A stretch of DNA of 64,000 bases. It comes from Paraburkholderia graminis C4D1M (GTDB taxonomy: Bacteria > Pseudomonadota > Gammaproteobacteria > Burkholderiales > Burkholderiaceae). Where the stretch lies: positions 434,001 to 498,000 of the forward strand of contig NZ_ABLD01000004.1 in assembly GCF_000172415.1 (NCBI RefSeq). Direction: 5' to 3'. A program made the position numbers and the translations under genes. Below the pieces are notes generated by a model. That model searched no databases, was not told the origin of the DNA, and saw nothing but the letters and a program-made list of their open reading frames with translations. This document shows positions 43,007 to 50,697 of this stretch, one piece after another (the stretch's first letter is position 1; the number at the start of each line of letters is the position of its first letter).

Positions 43007-43098
43007 TAGACGGCGGCTTTGCGTTGTAACTGCAGCCCGTTTGACGAAACACAAGAACCGCCACGCGCGGCCAGTCCATTTCTCTCGAGAAAACGCTT

Positions 43099-43830
43099 AT
43101 GCAGTCAGCACGCATTCATCCGAACGACGACATGTTTCATGGTTCGGCCGAACATTACGCCTCGGTCGGCACGCAAATGGCCGACTTCGTCTCTCACGCA
43201 GCGGCGCTCGCGAATGCGCGCTCGCCAAACGTTCTCGAATTGCCGTGCGGTTATGGCCGCGTCACGCGTCACCTCGTTTCCCGCTTCTATCCGCAACAGA
43301 TACACGTGGCCGACATCATGGTGCCGGCCGTCGACTTTTGTGTCGAGGAATTCAGCGTCAATGCGTATTCCATCGTCGATCCGGTGTATGAGTTCAAGAA
43401 CGTTCCGGATGAGTTCTTCGACGTTGCCGCGCTCGGCTCGCTCATCACACATCTGTCGGGCCACAACGCCCGCACGGTGATGAAGCACTTCTTGCAGAAA
43501 CTGAAACCGGGCGGCGTTGCGGTCGTCACCACGCACGGCGAGCGTTCGCGCGAAATTTTGGGCACTGTGGATTGCTATCAGGTGGGCGACGCCGCGCGCA
43601 CTCATTTGCTCGCCAGTTACGACGCCGGTCAATACGGTTTCGTGAACTACATGCCCGACCATTCGCTCGAGTCCAAAACCGTCGACTACATCGGCGACAG
43701 TTACGGCATTGCACTCATTCCCCATCAATGGGTGAGCGACGTCTGCCGCGAAAACGGCGTCGAGATTCTCGAGTACCGCCGCGGCGGATGGGACAATCAT
43801 CAGGACGTTTTCTTCATCTCGCGCGAGTAA
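43099..43830 (+). CDS. SAM-dependent methyltransferase
   Basis: 243 aa. Motif I is VLELPCGYGRVTRHL (about residues 44-58), followed by an acidic residue after strand 2 (VADIMVPAVDF) and the post-I region FFDVAALGSLITHLSGH. The C-terminal part contains HQWVSDVCRENGVEIL. Likely O-methylates a sugar of the nascent glycan, inferred from the operon. The gap before it is 92 bases; ATG 43099 has GAGAA upstream. Confidence 0.82.
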   Translation: MQSARIHPNDDMFHGSAEHYASVGTQMADFVSHAAALANARSPNVLELPCGYGRVTRHLVSRFYPQQIHVADIMVPAVDFCVEEFSVNAYSIVDPVYEFKNVPDEFFDVAALGSLITHLSGHNARTVMKHFLQKLKPGGVAVVTTHGERSREILGTVDCYQVGDAARTHLLASYDAGQYGFVNYMPDHSLESKTVDYIGDSYGIALIPHQWVSDVCRENGVEILEYRRGGWDNHQDVFFISRE

Positions 43831-44049
43831 GCTATTCTTTAGTCGCGAGCCATTGTCGGCTCAGCCAGCACGCGTGCGATAGACACGCGCTGCCCTTCAC
43901 GTTTGGTACATGCAACGGGTTGCGTTGTCTCATGCCGGGCGCCATCCGACGCATGTACGCTAACCATCTTTTCGCGTTGTGCGTTTTTGCGCCACTACGC
44001 GTGACGCATGAATCGAGCGGCTCAGGATGCAGTTCGATGAGGAGGAGAC

Positions 44050-45207
44050 ATGACGAAGGAGAGCAACGACCGCGACACCGTTGCAAGAGAGAAGCGCCGC
44101 GCCCGCCTTCTGCGGGGACTCCATCTGAAGCAAAGCGTGGGCGTCGAAATCGGCGCGCTGTGCTGGCCGCTGGTTCGCCGTGCCGATGCCGGCAAGATCA
44201 TCTACGTGGATCACACCGACACGCCGCATCTGCGCGAGAAGTATCGCGAAGATCCGCATGTCGACGCAAACGAGATCGTCGAAGTGGATGCGGTGTGGGG
44301 CATGAATACGCTGCACGAAGCCATCGGTGGGCAGTATGTCGATTATGTGGTGGCCTCGCACGTCGTCGAGCACGTTCCCGATCTGGTCACGTGGCTGCGC
44401 GAACTGGCCGCCGTGCTGAAGCCGACCGGCGAAGTGCGTCTCGCCGTGCCCGACCGGCGCTTCACGTTCGACTATTTCCGGCGCGAGAGCGGCCTGCCCG
44501 AGGTCCTCACGAGCTACGTGGAACGCGCGCGGGTGCCTCGTCCGTTTTGTCTCTTCGATCATTGTCTGAATGCCGCCGATATCAGTACAGCGCAGGCGTG
44601 GCGCGGACGCATCGACCGCGCTTCGGCTAAACGGCATCACACGTGGCAAGGCGCGCTGCACCTCGCGCGCGACGTCGTCGAAAACGGCACCTATCACGAC
44701 GTCCATTGCTGGGTCTTTACGCCGCGGTCGTTCGCGAACCTGATCGCGAATCTATGCGACATGGACCTCATCGACTTCGCGTGCGAGGACTTCGCCGACA
44801 CTGTGCGAAACGGCATCGAGTTCTCGGTCGTGCTTCGGCGTTCGTGTGACCGGCAATACATCGCCGAAAGCTGGCGACGCATGGAACGCGCGGCGAACGA
44901 CGTCACAGTGGGCGCGCCGTTCTCGCGGGCGCGCCGCAAACTAAAGGAAATGACCGTTGGGTCGGACGAAGCAGCGCCTGTCGCTCGCGTTACTGGGCGG
45001 AAGTACGATCTCGATCCAATCGAGCCGATTGCTTTGCCGCCCGATTTCGATCCAGTCGATTATCTTGCGGCCAATCCTGATGTGCTCGACGCAGGCGTGG
45101 ACCCGGTGCTTCATTACATGCATTTCGGGTGGCACGAGGGCCGGCCGATTCATCCGCCGCCCGCAATACTCACTACAGAACGTGCGGATGTAACTGGCCC
45201 AAAATGA
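44050..45207 (+). CDS. SAM methyltransferase with C-terminal glycosyltransferase-associated module
   Basis: 385 aa. Residues 1-~250 form a class I methyltransferase-like domain (GVEIGALCWPLVRR, motif I; YVVASHVVEHVPDLVTWLREL, motif post-I with the HVVEHV signature). After a linker, residues ~325-365 contain DFDPVDYLAANPDVLDAG then HYMHFGWHEGRPI, the short module found at the ends of many bacterial polysaccharide glycosyltransferases. AGGAGGAGAC precedes the ATG. A 219-bp gap separates it from the previous gene, so it may have its own promoter. Probably methylates the chain or its end. Confidence 0.8.
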   Translation: MTKESNDRDTVAREKRRARLLRGLHLKQSVGVEIGALCWPLVRRADAGKIIYVDHTDTPHLREKYREDPHVDANEIVEVDAVWGMNTLHEAIGGQYVDYVVASHVVEHVPDLVTWLRELAAVLKPTGEVRLAVPDRRFTFDYFRRESGLPEVLTSYVERARVPRPFCLFDHCLNAADISTAQAWRGRIDRASAKRHHTWQGALHLARDVVENGTYHDVHCWVFTPRSFANLIANLCDMDLIDFACEDFADTVRNGIEFSVVLRRSCDRQYIAESWRRMERAANDVTVGAPFSRARRKLKEMTVGSDEAAPVARVTGRKYDLDPIEPIALPPDFDPVDYLAANPDVLDAGVDPVLHYMHFGWHEGRPIHPPPAILTTERADVTGPK

Positions 45208-45298
45208 CAGGAACACGTGCGTGGCAGCGCACGTACTTTCCATGCGCCGCAGTGCCAGATTTTTGCTACAACCACTCACCGGGAGTCCGGGATACGCG

Positions 45299-45319
45299 CG
45301 CGCAGTCCGGTTCTGCGCG
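45299..45319. terminator. possible stem-loop after the glycosyltransferase operon
   Basis: 7-bp GC-rich stem (CGCGCAG / CTGCGCG) with a 7-base loop, between the convergent methyltransferase gene and the membrane-protein pseudogene. Only a short ACTTTAAG follows, so the terminator is tentative. Confidence 0.35.
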
Positions 45320-45334
45320 ACTTTAAGAACATAT

Positions 45335-46534
45335 TCAGTGTTCTCGTGAGTGATCTTCCAAATGGGCCATTCCGAGGCCTGGAAGCGGGTCGCGCTGGCT
45401 AGCAGAATGACACACGCATACGGCCAACGTCGTTGTCTCGATTGGAAGCAGGGTCGCCGAGAAAGCGAACAAGAGCGCCGCATAAATGTAGCGAGCGCCA
45501 GTACCGTACCAAAACATATGATCGGCAATGGGGTTCGTTCGGGCCGCGCCTAATAGCCAGATTGCCACCGCCGTCGGCGCAAGAAGTAGGCAGACCCCAT
45601 GCGCACTCGATGCGAGCGCCACCGACACAAATGCAACCGCCGGGATTAGACCGAGGACAGTCGAGACATTATTGGGTGCCGGAAGAAGGCCCACAAATAT
45701 CTCCCGGATCAGCCGGATGCCGCACCGAAACATATACGGTGGAGTGCCAAATTCTAGCGTCGGCGACGCGTTCGTTCCATCGCATAGATTTGTCCGGCGA
45801 CGCCAGCAAGATAGACGAGCACAAATCCAATTGGCAACGCGAAAAACGCCACCGCGACGCCATACGCAAACGCAAGCCACGAGGGTCCGTACGAGCGCGA
45901 TGATTCCGAACGGTCCCGTCAGCGAGATCGCCGCCGCCACCAGCCCGCGAACGAAGTATCCCGATCGAGGCGGGCTAAACAGGTTCTCCCACAACAGAAT
46001 GAGGAGTGTAGAAAAAGTATCCATTGGATATTCGCGACGTTGAGAAGCATCTCGCCGGTTTGCGGAACCAGCAATGGGCCAGCGCAAAAAGGGCCGCAAT
46101 GGCAGACGAGAGCTGGCGCACAACATACGCCATATAACTAGTGGACAGCGCCGTGATGAGCGCGCACGCCCACATGAAAAATACGGCGCTGCGTCCACAG
46201 AACTCGTTCTCATTTAGAGCCATGCCATCAGCCGCGGGACAAAATGCCGATATCCTGAATAGGCCTGAACGAATGGGCGCGCCCCGAGTTCATGAGCTTG
46301 AGTGATGAAGATGGTTGAATCCTCGGCCTATAGGAATCCATGCTCAATGCGTAGCGGCGCCCGAAACCACATAAGCAAAAATGCGCAAACAAACACCAGC
46401 AGCGGCAATGAATAGAATTTCGTGCGGTGCATGTTGATATCTAGTAGCCGTCTCAAATCGAACTGGTTTGCCAATCTCCAAGCTGGCTTGTCGCACAAAA
46501 CGACCCGTCGCCAAACCTGAAGTACCTCGGACAT
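45335..46534 (-). pseudogene. decayed polytopic membrane protein (GT-C/GtrII-like)
   Basis: Read on the minus strand from ATG 46534: FYSLPLLVFVCAFLLMWFRAP then RIEHGFL, a TAG stop (46328-46330), then AEDSTIFITQAHELGARPF and YSGYRHFVPRLMAWL. Membrane segments continue in shifting frames (FFMWACALITALSTSYMAY; TFSTLLILLWENLF; LAFAYGVAVAFFALPIGFVL in an adjacent frame; STVLGLIPAVAFVSVALAS; ARYIYAALLFAFSATLLP). In intact relatives EHGFLWAED is expected, so TAG has probably replaced a Trp codon. At least one nonsense codon and two frameshifts. It sits 13 bases after the intact GT-C gene and was probably its operon partner. Confidence 0.75.
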
Positions 46535-46547
46535 CAACAACTGCTAG

Positions 46548-48020
46548 TTAGGTGCGTGGTCCTTTTGAGCATACTTTGATCCGCCGTTGCGTCTCAGGAG
46601 AGTCGCCTTTCTTCAACAGCCGGTAGCCAGCAAAGTTGAACGCTTCCACAGGTGCGTACGCTCCACTCTCGAGCAGGCAATTTACGCTTACCTCAAAGCG
46701 CCACAGCGGTTGATGCACCAAAATATAGTCGGGACTGTACTTCGAGAGCCAAGAGTAGACGTCCCCGCGAGCGATGTAATCAGCGTTGTAGCGGTTCGTT
46801 AAACCAAGAATATCAATGATGTACCGGTGCGAGTACCATCCGACCGTCCCGATTTCTACCATGGCAATTACCGAGTTGTTTACCGTATTGTCCTTCAACC
46901 ATCCGCCGATATTTCTGTAGGCGTCCATCGAACCTCGCTGGACGTTGGAAATTTGGAAGCTTCGATAGCCAAACGCGGCCGTGATGAGGAAAAACGCGAG
47001 GAAAAGCGTCATGAACACTGCGCTTTCCTGGGACCGCACATAGGTAAACTTCAATACCTTCCATGCACCGACACTGACGAACAGCAACCAGAAGAAATAG
47101 AACGGAGCGTAGTACCAGTGATAGTTCGGAATATGCAGAAAGACGTAGAACGCACCCAGTAGGATCAAATAGCCGAGTACCAGTCGCACCGACATCTTCC
47201 TGAGACTAGTCAACATTCCCAAGAGGCCCACGGGCACCATGAAAGAGAGTAGCTTGAAGCTGCCGCCGAGGAATGCGTCCTTCATGTACTGCACATGCAG
47301 GAAAATCAGCCCTTCTCCCCAAAATCCCGACTTACCTTGGCCGATTTTGGCATTGCCGGTCGCGGGTAGAAAAGCACCGTAATAGTAGTAATTGAACAGG
47401 AAATTGCCCGCGAGCAAAATGGCCGGCGCGATGAAATACTTGGCATGCGGCGGCTTCTTCGTTCTAAGGACGTAATCACCGACCAGCACGGCACCGAGAA
47501 ACACGCCTTCGCTACGAGTTATAAAGAGTAAACCCAACACAACGCCTAGAGGGAAGAACTGGTCCCTACCATAGAGTATCAACGCAAGCGCTGTAAGGAA
47601 CAAAAACAGCGAGGTTTCCATCCCGAACGTATCGTAAAAGTAATTGAACGACACGACGAGCAAGGCGCACAGGATCTGCTCGTACTTGTTATCACAGAGT
47701 AGATGTGCGCCAGTAATAGCCGCCGCGCATAGGAACAAGAACGACAGGAAAATCGTCGCGTATTGCAGGTTCCCAGCGATCAGGTTAGCGACTATCAGCA
47801 GATAGGAATACAGCGGCGATGTGAGGCCATTGAACCGATCACCGGTGTTGTACGTCAGCCCGTTTCCATCGAACAGATTACGCAAATACCGGAGGTAGAT
47901 CAGTGCATCGTCCAGCTGGAAATTGCGATTCTGCCACGCCAAAAAACCGCCCACGGCGATGGTCGCCGCCAGCAGCAGGGCGTTCTCTAAAACGTACCGT
48001 CTAAGTCGTTGCATACTCAT
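46548..48020 (-). CDS. AftB-like membrane glycosyltransferase (GT-C fold)
   Basis: 490-aa protein with about ten membrane helices and a soluble C-terminal domain. The first loop has FQLDDALIYLRYLRNLFDG and FNGLTSPLYSYLL (Asp-Asp at residues 37-38), the catalytic DD and loop pattern of mycobacterial AftB-type arabinofuranosyltransferases and related GT-C enzymes that use polyprenyl-phosphate sugars. The C-terminal domain contains VIAMVEIGTVGWYSHRYIIDILGLTN, also typical of this group. Its neighbours make a polyprenyl-phosphate pentose, which fits. The sequence is visibly AT-richer than adjoining genes, suggesting separate acquisition. A second in-frame ATG lies at 48014. Confidence 0.8.
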   Translation of the reverse strand: MSMQRLRRYVLENALLLAATIAVGGFLAWQNRNFQLDDALIYLRYLRNLFDGNGLTYNTGDRFNGLTSPLYSYLLIVANLIAGNLQYATIFLSFLFLCAAAITGAHLLCDNKYEQILCALLVVSFNYFYDTFGMETSLFLFLTALALILYGRDQFFPLGVVLGLLFITRSEGVFLGAVLVGDYVLRTKKPPHAKYFIAPAILLAGNFLFNYYYYGAFLPATGNAKIGQGKSGFWGEGLIFLHVQYMKDAFLGGSFKLLSFMVPVGLLGMLTSLRKMSVRLVLGYLILLGAFYVFLHIPNYHWYYAPFYFFWLLFVSVGAWKVLKFTYVRSQESAVFMTLFLAFFLITAAFGYRSFQISNVQRGSMDAYRNIGGWLKDNTVNNSVIAMVEIGTVGWYSHRYIIDILGLTNRYNADYIARGDVYSWLSKYSPDYILVHQPLWRFEVSVNCLLESGAYAPVEAFNFAGYRLLKKGDSPETQRRIKVCSKGPRT

Positions 48021-48092
48021 GGAGTTAGTTTGTCGTTGGCGACACGCCGGTTAGCAATCACGGCGCCGGAGATATCTGCGCGTCTACCGCAG

Positions 48093-48512
48093 TCAAGAAA
48101 ACACGAATTTTTTGTCCAGCCGGTATTTGACCACATAGCCAATCGCCAGCCCTATCGCTCCGCCGATAAAACGCGCGGCTTCCGAGTGGAACATAGCATC
48201 TCCGCCGAACTCAAAAGCCCAGAAGATTGCGGTCGTCGCCAGACCCATCACGGTATAAAGTGCGAAACTCTGAATTCCGTGCGACATGTCGCGATGCTGG
48301 TATCGGAAGATCCAGGTTTTGTCGAGCAGGAATTTCAGGACGAGGCCGCCACCGGTTCCCACGAAGACCGACAGCGGCACGCCGAATGGACCCGAATAAG
48401 CGAGCAGAGAAAGCTTTTGCGATCCAATGTTCGCGAGAATTGCAATTCCTGCAAATAGAGTATAAAGAGTGACGAGACGTGTCGGACTCAAAGGCGTTGC
48501 GGGTGAATTCAC
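48093..48512 (-). CDS. GtrA-family polyprenyl-linked sugar flippase
   Basis: About 139 aa, four membrane helices (LVTLYTLFAGIAILANIGSQ; VPLSVFVGTGGGLVLKFLLDK; FALYTVMGLATTAIFWAFEF; FIGGAIGLAIGYVVKYRLDK). The pattern FLLDKTWIF...YRLDKKFVF is the GtrA signature. GtrA proteins are thought to move polyprenyl-phosphate sugars across the inner membrane; in mycobacteria the homologue Rv3789 lies beside dprE1/dprE2. GTG at 48512 chosen for family length; an in-frame TTG at 48536 is an alternative. It lies 130 bases downstream of the DprE2-like gene. Confidence 0.85.
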   Translation of the reverse strand: MNSPATPLSPTRLVTLYTLFAGIAILANIGSQKLSLLAYSGPFGVPLSVFVGTGGGLVLKFLLDKTWIFRYQHRDMSHGIQSFALYTVMGLATTAIFWAFEFGGDAMFHSEAARFIGGAIGLAIGYVVKYRLDKKFVFS

Positions 48513-48640
48513 AAGTGGCGCACCATCATCAGTCAAATGGGAGACGCCCGGCACCGGAACGCAGTGGCAGTATCGGACGGCTGGAAAAGCAATCAGTTCG
48601 CCAACACGACTGCAAAGACTGGCCGTGGTGACGGTGGCAG

Positions 48641-49381
48641 TTAAAGCGCGAGCCGTTTGAATATTCGCCCGGGCACCGACCGGATGATCAACATGATCCC
48701 CGACCAGAACCACGGTGTGTAAATCGAATCCTTCTTACGTTCGACCGCTCGAATGATGTCACCGGCCACACGCTCGGGAGTCGCAACGAGTGGCCCCGGC
48801 AGGGGCATGCCGGCCGTCATTGGTGTATCGACAAAGCCCGGCTTAATGGTCAGCACATGCACGCCGGATTTGAATAGCCGCGCGCGCAAGCCTTCGCAGA
48901 AGGTGCTGACTGCTGCCTTCGCCGTGCCGTAGACGTAATTGGATGGACGCCCGCGATCGCCTGCCACCGATGAAATTACCGCGATCACACCGCGTTTCGA
49001 GGCTTCCATTAGGTTCGCGAGCGGCGTCAACAATGCGATCACCGACAGGCCATTGGTCGACAACTCATGCATCGCAATCTTCACATCCTGCTCGCAGGCC
49101 TTCTGATCCGAGAGCGTGCCGTGTGCGATCAGAGCAATGTCGATGCCGCCGAGCTCGCCCACGCACGCATCGAGCATGGCCTGATGCGCGTCGAAATCAT
49201 TCATGTCGAGCACGTGGGCACGCGCCGCGGTGGCGCCGCGCGTGACGAGATCGGCGGCTATCTGCTGGAGGCGCTCCGCCTGGCGCCCGACGAGAAACAA
49301 AGCAGCTCCCTCGGACGCCCAACGGCGCGCGCAAGCAATGGCGATTGCGGATGTCGCACCGACTATCAGGACTTTTTTCAT
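48641..49381 (-). CDS. DprE2-like short-chain reductase
   Basis: 246-aa SDR. NAD(P) motif VLIVGATSAIAIACAR, NAG-equivalent ALIAHGTLSD, catalytic Ser in VISSVAGDRGRPSN and YGTAKAAVSTF (Tyr151, Lys155). The sequence around the active site closely follows mycobacterial DprE2, which reduces the 2'-keto intermediate made by DprE1 to decaprenylphosphoryl-arabinose. Its ATG overlaps the DprE1-like stop as ATGA. It could reduce another lipid-linked keto-sugar, but the pairing makes the DprE2 role the best reading. Confidence 0.85.
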   Translation of the reverse strand: MKKVLIVGATSAIAIACARRWASEGAALFLVGRQAERLQQIAADLVTRGATAARAHVLDMNDFDAHQAMLDACVGELGGIDIALIAHGTLSDQKACEQDVKIAMHELSTNGLSVIALLTPLANLMEASKRGVIAVISSVAGDRGRPSNYVYGTAKAAVSTFCEGLRARLFKSGVHVLTIKPGFVDTPMTAGMPLPGPLVATPERVAGDIIRAVERKKDSIYTPWFWSGIMLIIRSVPGRIFKRLAL

Positions 49382-50697
49382 GTTTGTGTGGTTCGTTGCC
49401 AGAAACGTGACATCAATGCCGGATCGCGTAATGCCTCCAGGCGATGCCAGGCGGGATAGGCGCGCTGAAAATCGCTCGCCGACATGTGCGCGTCCTTGGC
49501 TGGATAGAGCCGCCCTCCGGCCCCGCGCACGATGGCGTCGAGTCGTTCGAAGAGCCGTCGATTGCCTTCATCGCGCTGCGGAAAGTCCAGCGCTAGCGAT
49601 GCGCCGGCCATGGGAAAGGACAGCAGGCCAGGCGAAGCTATATCGCCACAGCGCTTAAGCACTGCGAGAAACGAGCCGGCGCCGCTCTTGCCGATGGTAT
49701 CGAGAATCGCACGCATGCCTGCACGCGATTCGGCTTGCGGAAGCACGCACTGATATTGCTGAAAGCCGCGCTTGCCGTAAATCCGGTGCCATTCGAGTAG
49801 ACTGTCGAGCGGATAAAAGTAGCTGTCGTAGTCGACTTCGCTCGCCACCGTCTTTTGCTGCTGACGGTAGTAGTACAGCGTATTGAACGCGCGTAACGTG
49901 AGCGGATTGATGAGCGAAATGGGCGGCGTGAGCGGCACCGTGTGCTTCTTCCTGGCCGGCAGTTGCAGACCGCCCTGCTCCGCATGATCGCCGACAATGA
50001 AGCGCCCGCGCCCGAGCGCCGAGCCGCGGCTCACGCAGTCGATCCACGCGACGCTGTACTCGTACTGATTGTCGAGTTCTTGGGATAACGTAAAGAATTC
50101 GTCGAGATTCTCGAAGCGAATGCTTTTGACCGAGATCTGGCTCGAACGGATCGGCATTAGTTGAATTTCGACCCATGTGATCACGCCGGTCAGCCCGAGG
50201 CCGCCAATCGTCGCGGCGAAATACTCCGCGTTATCGTGCGGCGAACATTCGAGTGATTCGCCATCGGAGCGCAGCAACGAAAAGCGGCGCACATGACGGC
50301 CAAATGTGCCACGCACATGGTGGTTCTTGCCATGCACGTCGTTCGCCACCGCCCCGCCCAGCGTCACATACTTAGTGCCCGGCGTGACCGGCAACATCCA
50401 GCCGCGCGTGACCGCGATCTCGAGAACATCGGCGAACATGGCGCCGGCTTCCGCCCGCACGACACCGGTCGTCCAGTCTGCAGCAATGAAGCGGTCAAGG
50501 CCGCGTGTATGTACCACATGACCGGTCGCGGCGAGGCAACTGTCACCGTAGCTGCGCCCGTTCCCATAGGCGAGCGTCGTTCCATGCGCCTGCGCTGTCT
50601 GCGCGAATACCGGGCGCACCCGGTCGCGCCATTGAACCGCATGCCCGGCTTGCGGAAAGTCGGGATAACGTCCCCAAGATCTCAGCGGCCCCGTCAT
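49378..50697 (-). CDS. DprE1-like FAD-dependent polyprenylphosphoryl-ribose 2'-oxidase
   Basis: 439-aa member of the VAO/aldonolactone-oxidase flavoprotein family. FAD-binding PP-loop at residues 44-53 (YGNGRSYGDS), then TPGTKYVTLGGAVANDVHGK, matching DprE1. The C-terminal active-site region has GRLYPAKDAHMS (Lys401, equivalent to M. tuberculosis Lys418) and GASLALDFP, where Ala369 takes the place of M. tuberculosis Cys387. It overlaps the UbiA-fusion stop (ATGA) and the reductase start (ATGA), so the three enzymes are translated as a unit. Substrate inferred from the conserved neighbourhood. Confidence 0.87.
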   Translation of the reverse strand: MTGPLRSWGRYPDFPQAGHAVQWRDRVRPVFAQTAQAHGTTLAYGNGRSYGDSCLAATGHVVHTRGLDRFIAADWTTGVVRAEAGAMFADVLEIAVTRGWMLPVTPGTKYVTLGGAVANDVHGKNHHVRGTFGRHVRRFSLLRSDGESLECSPHDNAEYFAATIGGLGLTGVITWVEIQLMPIRSSQISVKSIRFENLDEFFTLSQELDNQYEYSVAWIDCVSRGSALGRGRFIVGDHAEQGGLQLPARKKHTVPLTPPISLINPLTLRAFNTLYYYRQQQKTVASEVDYDSYFYPLDSLLEWHRIYGKRGFQQYQCVLPQAESRAGMRAILDTIGKSGAGSFLAVLKRCGDIASPGLLSFPMAGASLALDFPQRDEGNRRLFERLDAIVRGAGGRLYPAKDAHMSASDFQRAYPAWHRLEALRDPALMSRFWQRTTQT

